Origin: Niebla homalea
Lineage: Eukaryota; Ascomycota; Lecanoromycetes; Lecanorales; Ramalinaceae
Direction of reading: 5' to 3'
Assembly: GCA_019925105.1 (NCBI GenBank)
Contig: JAHGAU010000018.1
Span: forward strand, 992,001 to 1,056,000
Length of the DNA stretch: 64,000 nt
Shown here: piece by piece, positions 1 through 11,957 of the stretch
Numbering within the stretch: position 1 is the stretch's first letter
How the letters are laid out: every line of letters begins with the position of its first letter
Position numbers and translations under genes: made by a program
Notes under the pieces: model-generated
The model's input: the letters and a program-made list of their open reading frames with translations, nothing else
Databases searched by the model: none
Told to the model about the DNA's origin: nothing

Positions 1-1463
1 CCTTTATTTCTTTCAATTTAAATATTAATATTATAACTTTAACTATTTTTTATATATATTATATTATATTATTTTTAAAAATATATATATATTATAAATT
101 AAGTTTTATTAAGTTCTTTTTATTAAATTTTATTTATATAAATGGTTTTTCCTTAAAGTTAAACGTTATTTATTTTAACCTTTTTATTATAATAATTATC
201 CCGGTTAAGTAATTAACCTTAAAAGTTAATATTATTATAAGTTTCCTTTTTTTTATGTTATTAATTATTATATTATATTTTTTTTATTTAATAGACTTTA
301 TTTATATTTTAAGACCGTATTTAATTATTTTATTAATTTAAGTTTATATGAATTATAACCTTAAACTTTAACCGTTATTTTAATTTCTTAATATTAAGTT
401 TTTTAAATTTTTATTAAGTACCGTAAATTTTACGTTAAATAAATATTATTTTTATATATTATATATTTTAATACGCTTTTTATTAAGCTTTTTATTATTA
501 AGCCCGTATATTTATATGTATTATATTTTTTAATATATATTATATATTTTATATTATTAAAGTAAGTATTTTATAATAATATATTTATACTTTTAATATT
601 TAAAATATTAATAAATACCCGTTACTTAATTTTATAATTTTATTAATTTAAAGGATTTATTTTTTATAATCTTTTCATTAAAAATATTATTATCTGTTTT
701 TATTAATATTACGTTTAAAATATTTATAAAGTAATTTTTTATTTAATTAAGAATATTTAACTTCTTTATTATAGGAGGAAAACTATAACTAATAATTTTT
801 AACTTAAAATAAAAAACCGTATTCTTTTTCTTTATTTATTTTAATATAGTTTTCCTTTCCTCCTTTATAAACCTTAGTAAATATATCCTGTTTATTATAA
901 TAATAAACGATTATTTTAATATTTTTATGATTTTATATCCTTTTTTACCGGTTTATCCTTTTAACTTTTTAATTTTTTTCGCTTTTAATAAAATTATATT
1001 TAAAAAAATATTTTTACTTTTTAATTTAAATATTATAATATATTATTTTATTAATAACTCCCCGTTATCTTAAATACCTTTATTATTTATAAAGGGTTTA
1101 TTTTTATAACTATATTTCTTTTTTTTTAATCCGATAATTATATGGTTATTATTTTTAATTTTTTTTAATATTAATATTTTCCTTTACTTTTATTTCTTTT
1201 ACATTTAATATTAACGTTATTCTTATAGTCTTTATTGTTTAATTTACCCTCCTTTTTATCCGTAAAATTTCTTCCGTTACTCTTTTATTTTATATATATC
1301 CCTTTTAATTTTTTTTATTTTCTTTTATTAATACTTTTATTATTACTTTTTAAACTTTATATAATTTCTTTAACTCCCTTAATTTTACCCTTATTTTTAC
1401 AAAAAAGTCTTTTATTTCCCGTAACTTAATCTATAATATTAACTAGGTTTTTAATGTAATATT

Positions 1464-1699
1464 TATTATAAGTATATTTTTATAAGGTTTAATTAACTGA
1501 TTAAACGGGTAAATTATAGGTAATATAAGTAAAATAATTATTATAAATAGGACGGATTATTAACCGTAAATAATAAAGTAACTTTTAACGATGCTTAACT
1601 TACAATATAAATCGTATATTATTTATATATTTACTCTTTATAATTATTTTTTAATTAATTTATACTTTTATTAATTTACTTTTAAATATAATAATAATA
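1464..1699 (+). repeat. 5' LTR of the Ty3/gypsy-like element
   Basis: 236 bp, directly repeated at 11958-12194. It starts TATTATAAG, where the 3' copy has TATGATAAG, and ends in ...TAATAATA, so the ancestral ends were plausibly TG...CA turned to TA by RIP. The differences from the other LTR are mostly transitions. Confidence 0.85.
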
Positions 1700-3400
1700 T
1701 AAGAATAAGTATTATTACACTTATTTTAATAAACTATATAAATTATAATTATTATTAAAATATAAATATTAAAAATATGATTTTTATAAAAAAATATTAA
1801 CGATATATACCGCTTAAAGATTAAGAATATATAAACTTAATAACTTATTAAATAAGAAACGTTACTTAAAGAAAAAAATAAATCTTTAATTAGAAAATTA
1901 AAGGAATAATTAAAATTAAAATTAAAATTAAAGATTAAAGATAAAAATTTTTATACCTTAATTATAACTTTTTCGATTTTATATTTATAATTTAACTTAT
2001 TTAATTTTTTTTTATAACTTTAAGAAAAGCTTATTTTCATCATTTTTTAAATTTTTATTTTTTACTTTAACGGATAATATTAATAATATAAAGAAAAATA
2101 TTACGGAGTTTTATTTTATAAAAATTATTATTTAATTTATAATAATTTTATTTAAAAATTAATGAAATACCGAAATAATAAAAATAATATAAAAACTAAA
2201 AATAAATATTATTTATATAATTAAGTATAAAACCGCCTTAATAAAGTATTATAAATACTTAATATTTTTTAAATAAAACGGAACGCCGGTATTAATCTTA
2301 TAAAAGAAACTATCCGTAATAAAAACTTAAATATTATAATATAAAGTAAATTATAAGAATTTCACTTTAAATACGTAATATTATATAACTTTATTATAAA
2401 TATTAATAATTAATTAAATAACATAATTAAAGCCTTAAAAAAATAATTTAATAAAATTATTTATCTTTATAAGTTAATTTAAAATAAATCGTTTTTAATT
2501 AAAATTTATATAAAACTAATTTTAAAAATAAAGAAACTTAAATAATTTATAGAAAAAGAGATAATAAAATTCATTATAAGGATTAAGAATTAAAAATATT
2601 AAATAAACTTAATAATAATATAAATCATTACTTTGTAGACGTATTTAAGGTAATCTTTATATATAATATTGTTAATAGAAATATCTTAATATATATCCGT
2701 TTATATTGAGAGAAATATTTTATTAATTTATATAAATCCCTTTAAGATATTTTTTATTTACCTTATTAATATTTATAGAGAAAAAAAAATACCCGCTAAA
2801 CTTATTATAAAATATATTAAAATATTAATTTTTATATTCTTGATAAAAACAATATACTTTACTTAATAAGTATCCTTGAATATTAAGATTATTAAGTATA
2901 ATATAATATTTACGATTAAATAATATTTAAACTTAAGGATACGTTACGTATAAACTTTTATTTATAATATAAAGTTTTATAATAAGAATTATTTAATTAA
3001 CTTTAATAATTAAATAATAATTAACGATTAAATATTACTTAAAAAAGGTTATAATTTTACGTTATTAAGAGGAAAAAAAGAAATTATAATTATTAAAATA
3101 ATAAAAAAGAAAAAGGATAAATTAACTATAAAGGATTTACTTTAAAAACTATTTAAAAACTTAAAAGACCCATTAATATTATATAAATTAAAGTATCCCC
3201 TTTTAAAATACTTATTAAAAATAAGGAAAATAATAATTTTTTTATATTAATAATAAAATTAAATAAAATATTTAAAAATTATAATAAGTATATTAAGAAC
3301 TTTAATATTAAATTAAATATAAAATTAATTAAAACTTATAAAAAAATAAAAAGAAAATTACTTAAGGAATTTTATAACTTTTTCGATATTTTTAATTAAG
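1700..3400 (+). pseudogene. gag and start of pol of the Ty3/gypsy-like element (degraded)
   Basis: Between the 5' LTR and recognisable RT. By position this should hold the capsid protein and then protease. In-frame stretches such as NAGINLIKETIRNKNLNIII near 2280-2340 look like a mutated Gag core, but I cannot identify a zinc knuckle or the protease active site with confidence, because Asp, Gly and Cys codons have been altered and TAA codons are frequent. No start or end codon can be fixed. The function is assigned from order in the element, not from a clear motif. Confidence 0.5.
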
Positions 3401-4089
3401 CTAAAATAATGAAGTTATTTTTTTACCAGGATATTAATTATAAAATTAAGTTTTTTAATAATTTTTATAAATTATTTTATACCCGTATTTATTTTTTACT
3501 AATCCTTAAGTTTTAAATATATAAAGAATACCTTATTAAAAATTTAAGGAAAAGCTATATTATTTTTAATAAAATAATATTTACGTTACTTATTTTTATT
3601 CTTAAAAAAATATAAGTTTCCGTTTTTATATTAATTATTATAAATTAAATACCTTTATTAAAAAGAATAAATATTTAATACCATTAATTAAAGAAACTTT
3701 AACCTATATAATTAATTATAATTATTTAATAAAAATCAATATTATTACCGTATTTAACTTATTACATATAAATCTTAAAAATAAAGAGCTTATTACGTTT
3801 ATTATTAATATAAATATTTATAAATATAAGGTTATACCTTTTAATTTATTTAATAAATTAATAACTTAATAATATTATATTAATAATATCCTTTTTAAGT
3901 ACTTAAATAACTTTACGTAGATATATATTAATAATATTTTTATTTATAATAAATTATTAAAAAATATATTAAGAATACGTTTATATAGTATTTATAAAAT
4001 TAAAAAAAGCCGGTCTTTACGTAAATATTAATAAGTATAAATTTTATATTTACGAAATTTTATTTTTAAATATTATAATATTAATTAAT

Positions 4090-4267
4090 TATTATGGCAG
4101 TACCTACCCTGGAGTAAGGGCTCCGGGGTAGGGCCTACCCCTAGGGGTGATCCCCCGGGTAGACTACCTTCTTATATATGGTAATAGCGGCTTACCCTTA
4201 AGCGCTATTATTTACCCCGGATAATTACTTTTATCCATAAGATAGCCGAATAATTATTACTTTAATA
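4090..4267 (+). repeat. left LTR of the TRIM
   Basis: 178 bp, the same length as the right LTR. I count about 16 differences between them, all C/T or G/A transitions and no indels, which fits RIP acting on each copy rather than ordinary drift. It contains a short inverted pair, taccctgga...tccggggta, that could fold. Confidence 0.88.
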
Positions 4268-4295
4268 GAGTAATAGCGTAACTTTAAGGTAATAT
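4268..4295 (+). other. candidate primer binding site of the TRIM
   Basis: Directly after the left LTR is gagtaatagcgtaac. With RIP reversed, taatagcgtaac could have been tggtagcgcaac, like the complement of a tRNA 3' end. Position fits; the tRNA is not identified. Confidence 0.35.
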
Positions 4296-4466
4296 ACCCC
4301 CGGAATTAACCTTAAGGATTTAAAGGGATAAATTTATAGTTTGAATCCGAGGACGCTTATAAAGTAAAACTTTTAGGTAACTTAAAAGGTAAGATTAAGC
4401 GTAAGTATAAAGGCGGGTAAAACCCGTTACCCTATAGTACCAGGGGCTGAGGTCTAAGGTATAACC

Positions 4467-4586
4467 GGGGGCCCGGAATGCTTAAAAATTATTAAGGGGG
4501 GGCCGGAATACCTAAAAACTATTAAAAGGGGCCGGAATACTTAAAAATTACCGATACGGGGGGCTGAAACGCCCTAAAACTACGCG
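4467..4586 (+). repeat. short tandem repeat inside the TRIM
   Basis: About four imperfect units of roughly 30 bp, each with a G-run, then ccggaat, then a cttaaaaa-like stretch and attaa. The last unit is the most diverged (gggggctgaaac...). It may form structure in the RNA; no function can be assigned. Confidence 0.65.
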
Positions 4587-4962
4587 GGTTAATCGTAAGA
4601 TTATAAATAAGGCACCTTAAGACGTAATTTTTACCTGCTTAATAAGGAGCGATACGGGTATAGGTATTTATTAAAGGTTACCCGGGCCTACTTAATAAGA
4701 GAAAAGTGGATTATTCCTAATAAGGACCTTAAACTCCGGGCTATACCTTTATAAAGTTATTAAACCTTTGGATTATATTTACGGGTTATTGAATCCGGGT
4801 CCGGCTTAAGAAATTCAGATTTATACCGGAGGTAATTTCCCTTAAATAAGGAGTTCTTAACCCCTATTTATTTACCCAATTAAGTTCTAAGAGGACCTCC
4901 AGCCCGGGGGGTAATTCCCCCCCGGAGGCGTGGTTTATAGTCTGTAGGCTCGGGGACGAACT

Positions 4963-4979
4963 TATAGGAGAGGGGATAC
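4963..4979 (+). other. polypurine tract of the TRIM
   Basis: Purine-rich aggagaggggatac lies immediately before the right LTR at 4980. It sets the transcription direction as plus. Confidence 0.65.
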
Positions 4980-5157
4980 TATTATGGCAGTACCTACCCT
5001 GGAGTAAGGGCTCCGGGGTAGGGCTTACCCCTAGGGGTAATCCCCCGGGTAGACTACCTTCTTATATATAATAATAATAGCTTACCCCTAAGCGCTATTA
5101 TTTACCCCGGATAGCTATTTTTATCTATAAGATGGCCGAATAGTTATTACCCTAATA
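4980..5157 (+). repeat. right LTR of the TRIM
   Basis: 178-bp direct copy of 4090-4267, ending at the ttaat duplication. It reads cctaata at its end where the left copy reads tttaata. Confidence 0.88.
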
Positions 5158-7467
5158 TTAATAATATTTAAATAATTTTTAAAAAGGTTTAATCTATATT
5201 AAATTAAGCTTAACTTATAATCATTAAATAGTTTTAAAAATTTATTAATTTTTATAATTTTTATAAAGAATTTATTTAAAAGTTTTCTTAACTTATAAAA
5301 TTATTATATTATTTTACTTAAAAAGACTTTAAATTTAAATAAAATAAAATTTATTAAATAATTTTTAAGGAATAAAAAAGAATAATTACTTTTATTTTTA
5401 AAATTTAATATTTTAATATTTTAGTAAATTATAAGGAGTAAATTTAAAAACGGATTCTTCCGATTATAATAATACCGGGGTTTTATTATAATATAATATT
5501 AATAAAGTTCTATATTTAATTACTTTTTATAATAAGAATTTTATTTTAATTAAATATAATTATAAAATTTATAATAAAGAATTCTTAATTATTATTATTA
5601 ATTTTAAGATATAAAAAGTTAATTCTAAATATATTAATATCCTTATCCGTATTTTTACCGTTTATAAAAGCTTAAAATACTTTATAAAAATAAAGAAACT
5701 TATTAAAAAATAAATTTAATAAGTTAATATTTTTATAAATAATAACTTTAAGATTATTTATATTTCCGTAAAGAAATACTAAAAGGTTAAAATTTTAATA
5801 AGGATAATTAACTTTTTATTTAATTTTATTAATAACGATTAAAAAAATATATATATATTAAATAATTTTATTTTTTAATTACGTTTAATTAAAATTAATT
5901 AAATAAAATATAAATTTAAAATTAAAGAACATTAAAAAATTAATTATAAAAGTAAAACGGATTAATTTAAAAAATAAAGAATATAAAAAACTTCGGTTTA
6001 AAATTGTTTAAAATAAATTAAGTAACTATTTTAAAAATATACATTCTTTATTTAAAAACCGTCTTTATATATTAAAGTTAATAATTGATTGATTGATTTA
6101 TATTACGGATCTAATTAAGTTAATTCCGGCGTTCCTTAATACGTAGCTTTTTAACCTTATTAATAACCGTAAAAACCTGACGCTTATAACGTTAAAGTAA
6201 AAATCAGCGTTTACCAGGCTTTTACCCTTTATCCTTTAAGGTAAAGGATATTAATAGCCGTTTAAAAAGTATTAATTTATTTATATACTTATATTTTAAT
6301 TCCTTTAAGAAAATCCATAATATTATAACCGTATCCTTATAAAGGTTACTTTTAAATTTATTATTCTTCCGCTCCTTTATATATTTATATTACCTTAACT
6401 TTACGTAATACCTTTAAATATTTTTATTAATATTTATATACTTAATATATATTTTTTTTATATTATTATTATTATTAATTCCTTTAAAGACTTTTAGTAA
6501 GCGTTTATTATTATATTTTTATGGCTAAAAAAATCTTTTCTAATTTATATAATTAATATAATCGGTTTCCGCTTTCTTTTTTTTTTAATTAATAATAAGT
6601 CTTTTCCGTAAGGTCTTTAATAACTTTATTTATCTTTATAATAAAATTAAACTATAATAATAGTCTGGTAAATAATATAAACTTAATGATTACCTGGATA
6701 TTTGATTTCGTAAATAATATTTAACGGTAATTATAAATATTAACTTTTATTACGAGTTTTAATTTAACCTCCGTAAATAAAGGATAAAAAATAAGGATAT
6801 ATATAACGTTTTATTTTCTTTATTTATACTTATTTTTAATATTTATCCGACCTTTAATATATATAGTAAATAAAAAATAATTTAAATTATTCTTATTTAT
6901 CCGGAGTTAAATTATTTATATATTTTTATCCTTCCTTATAATATTATAACGGCGGAAATACTTATTAATAATCTTTTTATTATTAAGAGTTAAATAACGA
7001 TAATTTTAAGGTATAAAGTCCTTATATCTCCGTTAACGTTTAATTTACTTTATTATAGCTTATAAAATATTTATTATAATCTTTACTCTTTAAATCCCTT
7101 TAATTTCGGTTTTTTTTACGTTAAATAGGAATTTATATATATTTAAATTAACTTCCGGGATACCGGTAAAATTAATTTCCTTTTTAATTTATTCCTATTT
7201 TATCTTAATAAGAAAAAGGATAACTATCTTTAATTTATTCCCTTTAACTTAAGGCTTATTAGGATTTTAATGGATCCGCTTATTTCTTATTATCGTAATT
7301 AAGTATATATATTTCTTTAACTTTATTTAAATAATTATTTAATTTAACGAGATTTTAATTAACCGTAAAAAAACTTTAAAGTTTAATATTAAAATAAAAG
7401 TTACTTTATAAATATTATTAATTACTCTTAAATACCGGTTTTAGACTTTCTATAATATTTAAATAAG

Positions 7468-8192
7468 GGCGAGCGTGGCGGAATGGCATTTTTAAGTACA
7501 GAAGATAAACTATAGAATGGTTGAACATTTTAAGGGTAAAGGACGATTTCATTAAGAGCCCTTAAACCCCATCCGGTAAATTATATAATTAATATAAATA
7601 AAACAATAATAAATATCCGATAATTTATTAATACCCGTAATTAACCTTAAATAAACTTAATTACTAAGTAAGGCCGATAAAAAAAGGTTACGGGGATTTA
7701 ACGTTAAAAAATTAAAATTAAAATTAAATAAGGTTAATCCGAAAAGCTACGTAACGAAGTATTTAAGGTAAAATTTAAACGTTAAGAAAAATAAAATTAT
7801 ATAATTAAAACCGCTTTCCCCGATTAAGCTTAATATTATTATTAAATCCTTATTATAGATTATAACGTTAAAAAGTAGAAAATTCTTAACGGAAATAATA
7901 AATTAAGGATTTAAAGTAATTATTAATCTTAATTAAATTAACGTAAAAACTTAATCGTAATATTAAGGTAAATAATTATAAAGGAGAGGTTTTTATTTAA
8001 ATCTAGTTAATATCTAAGGTAAGCTAGGGCTAAATTAGCCGATTACGGTTTCCTTTTCCTTTTTAAAATTAAAGTAATAAGTTTAAAAATAAATATAAAT
8101 ATTAAAATAACCGTAACTTAATTACCAGCATTATAGAACGCCGAAATTAACTTAAAGTAGCTAGACTCGTATATAAATCAATTAATTAATCA
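7468..8192 (+). mobile_element. SINE-like retroposon with tRNA-like head and LINE-derived tail
   Basis: A 725-bp insertion in LINE M bounded by a perfect 16-bp duplication, ataatatttaaataag (7452-7467 and 8193-8208). The head starts ggcgagcgtggcgg. It has an RNA polymerase III A-box match tggcggaatgg at 7476-7486 and a weaker B-box match ggttgaacatt at 7519-7529, at tRNA-like spacing. The last 55 bp or so (gaacgccgaaattaactt..., ctagactcgt, then aaatcaattaatt repeats) match the 3' end of the local LINE, which would let LINE proteins mobilise it. The middle, about 600 bp, has no reading frame and matches nothing else I see here. The head is hardly mutated while the body is RIP-altered. The alternative is a chimeric template-switch product seen once. 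Confidence 0.72.
7476..7529 (+). promoter_or_regulatory. candidate internal RNA polymerase III promoter (A and B boxes)
   Basis: A box TGGCGGAATGG fits the consensus TRGYNNARNNG at every fixed position and begins 9 nt into the element. The B-box candidate, G-G-T-T-G-A-A-C-A-T-T, departs from GGTTCRANNCC at the C after GGTT and at the final C positions. Spacing equals that of a tRNA gene. No acceptor-stem partner for GGCGAGC is present, so it is a derived head rather than a tRNA gene. Confidence 0.55.
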
Positions 8193-10451
8193 ATAATATT
8201 TAAATAAGCTTTTTTTTATATCTTAAAATACTTTTAAATATATATTATAGTTAACTTTATTACGGCTTGATAAATAGTCCGGGTTTTTTAAAACGTAACT
8301 TTTTATATTAATACGGCGAAATAAGTAAAACCTTTTTCTTATAAAATTATTTTCTTTTAAATTTTTTTATATAATCTTTTTAATTAAGCTTTTTATTTAC
8401 TTAAAAATTAAGGATTTTAATATTAATATCCGGCTTTACCGTAATTTTATTCAAGTTTATTATGGCTATTATATTATATAGCTTTAAACTCTTAATTATA
8501 TAAATAAACTTATACTTATATAATGTAAATTAAGCCTTATAAATTCTTATTTATTAAAAATAAACTTTATAAGTTTATTTTAATTCTAAATAATTTATAC
8601 GTATAAAGGTATTATGAATTAAAAAATAACGTTATTAACAAAGCCTTTAATTTAAACCTTTTATTTAAACTTAATAAGCTTCTTAATTAATAGATTATTA
8701 AAAAATAAAAATAATATAAAAAAAAAATAGGCAATCCTTAAGGAATCCCCATTATAACGGGCTTTATTAAGCTTATTTTTTATCCTAGGTTAATCGATAT
8801 AACTTAATTACTTAAAAACTCTTTCTTTATTTAATTAAAAAGGGTAATATCCTTTTTTTCCTTAAGTAATATAGTAACCTTTAATAGTTTACCTTATTAA
8901 AAATATTTATAATATTAAAAAAAAGAAGATTTATAATATACTTCTTCCCGTAACCTTATACCGTATATACGCCGTTAATTAATCCTTTAAGGGCTATTTT
9001 TATTACCCGATTTTTTATTTATTTATTAATTAAGGAAAAGTCCGTAATTCTTTATATAATTACTAAGGATCTTTATTATTACCGTTTTTAAGGCTTTCTT
9101 TAATATATAAAGGAATATAATAGGTTTATAAGACTTTACCTTAAAGTAATCCGGCTTAATAAACTTCTTAAAAATAATCGTTTTCATTTCTTTAAATTTA
9201 CGTAAATAATAATTAACGTTAAAGTATACTTAAAAAAAATAAATAAAGACCCTTTTAAACGGTAAAGTTACTATTAATAAGAATTTATTGGGAATCCTAT
9301 TTAATCTTAAAGGTTTATCTTTTTTTAATTTATTAATTACTTTAATTATTATATCTTATATTATTACTTTATTTATTAATATAGGATCGGGGTATATAAT
9401 ACCGTCGATATCGTTTAAGTTAACTTTTAACGGAAAGGGGAAAATACTCCTTTAAGGGCCTTAATTTTACCGTTAAAAATATTAATTAATATATTATTAA
9501 GTCTTTTAAAAGGCGGGAATTTAAAAATAGACTTTAATTTCCCACTTTATTCTTTATTATACTTCGTTAACTTTTATATACCTTAAAGTAAAACCGTTAA
9601 GTTATATACCGTAAATTAAAAATATATTTATTTAACTTTCTTAATAATCTTTTCCTTTTCTTTTTAAGTAATCCTTAATTAATTAAATATCTTTTAATTT
9701 TTATATTTAAAAGTTTACTTAATTAGCCTTTTTACATTTATAATTACGGTTATATATTTTTTATTTTAATAGATTTTAACTCTTTAAGAAGGTTTTATTA
9801 TCGGGATTATTTTATTAATTATTTTATTTAATACCTTTATTACTTACTTTATAAAGAAATCGATCCGGTTTTTATTATTTAATTGAGGGAGGTCTATAAA
9901 CTATATTATTATTTCCTTTACTTTTATATAAACCTTTGCTTTTTTAATTGTTTTTTATGCTTTCCTTATTAATAATAATAAGGTCGTATTAACGGTTTAA
10001 TCCAAGGTTATTTATATCGGTATATAATCCGAACTATATTTAAGTCCTTTTATAGCCTATATATTATAACTGCGTTAATAATTTTTTCCGTATTAAAGGT
10101 TAAATTAATCGTTATTTTAAATTTATAATTCTCTTATATAATAGTCCCTTATAGTATTAATAATAAAAGGTTAGCTTAAGCGGTAACTATTAATAAGTCA
10201 TCCGATTTAACGTAGTTTATCATACGCTTTTCTTCGTTCTATATATAGTAATATAGGTTGAAGTCTTTAAGTAATATATATTTACCTAAGGTAATTAAGA
10301 TTTCTTTAAGTAGCGGTATCGTAAAAGGTCCCTCCCTATTAGCCGGCGGCGGGTTATACGCGTTATGGATGTTAAAGTCGCCCTTCGAGTCCCCTTCCCT
10401 CGTAATGCGGAGTGTGTAAAGGTTTCCACTGTAATAAGTAAACTTAATAAT

Positions 10452-11944
10452 AATAAATATCTTAAAAAACTTATATAATTAATTTTTTAAAATTTATTCA
10501 AATATTTATAAGACTAGAAAACTTATAAAATAATATTATTATATATTTAAACTTAAATTAATAATTAAAAGATATCTTTATAATTATTACATTTATAGGA
10601 AAATTAAATTTTTAAAAATAGGAAAAATAAATTATTATACTTATTATTTATACTTAATTAACGATAAAAAGATTTATTAATAAATCTTATTATTATATTA
10701 TTAAATTTAAAAGGATATAATATAATATTTATTATTTATTATAAATTATTAAACGAATAATTTTACGTTTTAATAATTAATAAAAATAAAGGAATATTAA
10801 TTAAAAAACTTATAAATATTTTCCTTAAAGAAGTATATAAATAATATAATTTTCTTTCTTTAATAATATTAAATTGTAATCTTTAATTTATATCCGTATT
10901 ATAAAAATAATTATATAAAAAACTTAAAATTAAAATAATTTATTTATTAATATATTACTTTAAGATTAACGGATAAATAAAATAAATTAATTAAAACGTT
11001 AAAGTAAAACTTTAAGCGTATTATAATAAAATATAAAATAATTAAATCAATTATTCAAATATAATAAAGTTTATTGATAATAACTAAGTACTAATATTTA
11101 TAAGAATAATATTATTCTTTTTTAATAAAAACTTTTATTTATAAATAAGCTTTTCTTTAAATAATATTATTTATATAATAATAAAAGCAAAATTTATAAA
11201 TTAAACGATTAAAAATATTATTAATTATATATAAAAAATATTAAAATATAACCGTAAAAACCTCATAACGGCTTAAATTAATATAATTATTTAAGTAAAT
11301 AAATACCGTAAAAAAATTAAATATATAATTAATAATAAAGTTTATTTATTTATAAAGAATATTAAAATAATACGTTTATATAAAAAGTTAAATTATAAGA
11401 TAATCGGATTATATAAAATTATCGATTAAAGAAGCTATTTATATAAATTTAAATTATTAAAAAACTTATATATTAATAACGTTTTTATATAATTTTATTA
11501 AAAATAACCGTTAAGGACCTTTTATTAAAATAAGAATTAAGTCTTATAGATTTTATTATTATTAATAACTTTAAAAAATAAATATTTAATAATATCTTAA
11601 AATTCTTAATCCTCTTAAGGTAAACTTTAATATAAAAAAATTAATTTAATTATAATCTTAATATTAAATAATATAATATAAATTATAATGAATTTAAATA
11701 TTTAATTAACGTAAAAATTAAATATCATTATTAATATTTTAATAAATTAAATCGTTTTAATAAACTTTAATAAAGGTGATAACGATATTAAATTTAAAAA
11801 AGCAATAATACTTAATTATAATAATTCCTTAAAAATATATTAATTAACCTTATATACTTCCTTTAAATAAGTATTTATAAATAATTTTTAAAATTTTTAT
11901 TATACGGTTTAAAAGGCTCGGATATCGTAATCGATATTTAAACG
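10452..11944 (+). pseudogene. integrase region of Ty3/gypsy-like pol (degraded)
   Basis: Continuation of pol after LINE M, up to the polypurine tract. Around 10990-11100 one frame reads TLSVL**NIK*LNQLF, then STNIYKNNIILFF, consistent with the end of an integrase catalytic core (xLEQYLRCYxNYxQxxW...AEFAYNN...ST..SPF in intact relatives). The zinc-binding N-terminus should lie at the left end, next to the LINE M insertion. Stops are frequent and I cannot place the DDE residues with certainty. Position between RNase H and the 3' LTR is what distinguishes Ty3/gypsy from Copia order. Confidence 0.7.
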
Positions 11945-11957
11945 AAACAAGGGGTAA
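11945..11957 (+). other. polypurine tract of the Ty3/gypsy-like element
   Basis: Purine-rich aaacaaggggtaa directly upstream of the 3' LTR, where plus-strand DNA synthesis would be primed. One of the few unmutated GGGG runs in this element. Assigned by position and composition only. Confidence 0.55.

Larger units (their letters stand above)
4090..5157. mobile_element. TRIM: miniature non-coding LTR retrotransposon
   Basis: A 1068-bp element with two 178-bp direct repeats (4090-4267 and 4980-5157), perfect 5-bp target duplication ttaat (4085-4089 and 5158-5162), LTR ends TATTATGG...CCTAATA (ancestrally TG...CA if RIP is reversed), and a purine tract aggagagggga before the second LTR. The 712-bp interior has no long reading frame and no RT, so it must be moved by another element. 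It is strikingly richer in G+C than its surroundings, with runs of C and G, and is only lightly mutated. It interrupts RT-RNase H of the Ty3/gypsy-like element. Orientation is inferred as plus from the purine tract. Confidence 0.88.
3400..5760 (+). pseudogene. reverse transcriptase-RNase H of Ty3/gypsy-like pol, interrupted by a TRIM
   Basis: RT converts the element's RNA to DNA. At 3831 the frame reads VIPFNLFNKLIT**, a mutated VMPFGLxNAPATWQ box. At 3924-3935 it reads YINN, the catalytic YIDD with both Asp codons turned to Asn, followed by IFIY. A 1068-bp TRIM plus 5-bp duplication (4090-5162) then splits the domain. RNase H resumes: from 5522 TFYNKNFILIKYNYKIYNKE, then FLIIIINF, matches the Ty3/gypsy SKxLSPAExNYxIxxKELLAI pattern, then IRIFTVYKSLKYF (an FTDHKSL-like motif). 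Loss of both catalytic aspartates and many stops make it inactive. Confidence 0.9.
6086..10443 (-). mobile_element. LINE copy M, 5'-truncated, inside the Ty3/gypsy-like element
   Basis: Minus-strand LINE beginning with the TTGA 3' tail at 6086. It runs through the 3' UTR and ORF2 and stops within the 5' part of ORF2 at about 10443, where Ty3/gypsy pol resumes. About 2.1 kb of the full element is missing at the 5' side, the usual result of incomplete target-primed reverse transcription. The flanks share ttaataat (6078-6085 and 10444-10451). It carries the SINE-like element at 7468-8192 with its own duplication. Near 8627-8645, read on the minus strand, it gives GFVNNV, a mutated FVDD RT box. 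Its 5'-most 140 bp (10300-10440) still contain many CA/TG steps, so RIP was uneven. Confidence 0.88.

Noticed and set aside
1235..1429. 64-codon plus-strand frame
   Set aside because: It is antisense to LINE A ORF1, made of Leu/Phe/Ile/Pro as expected from A+T-rich antisense sequence; no start signal or family match.
4467..4586. G-rich repeats as part of an rRNA or tRNA cluster
   Set aside because: They lie between two LTRs of the TRIM, and no rRNA or tRNA signature is visible.
7468..7540. A genuine tRNA-Leu gene
   Set aside because: The A box is good, but no acceptor stem pairs with GGCGAGC, the B box is weak, and a perfect 16-bp duplication encloses a much larger element.
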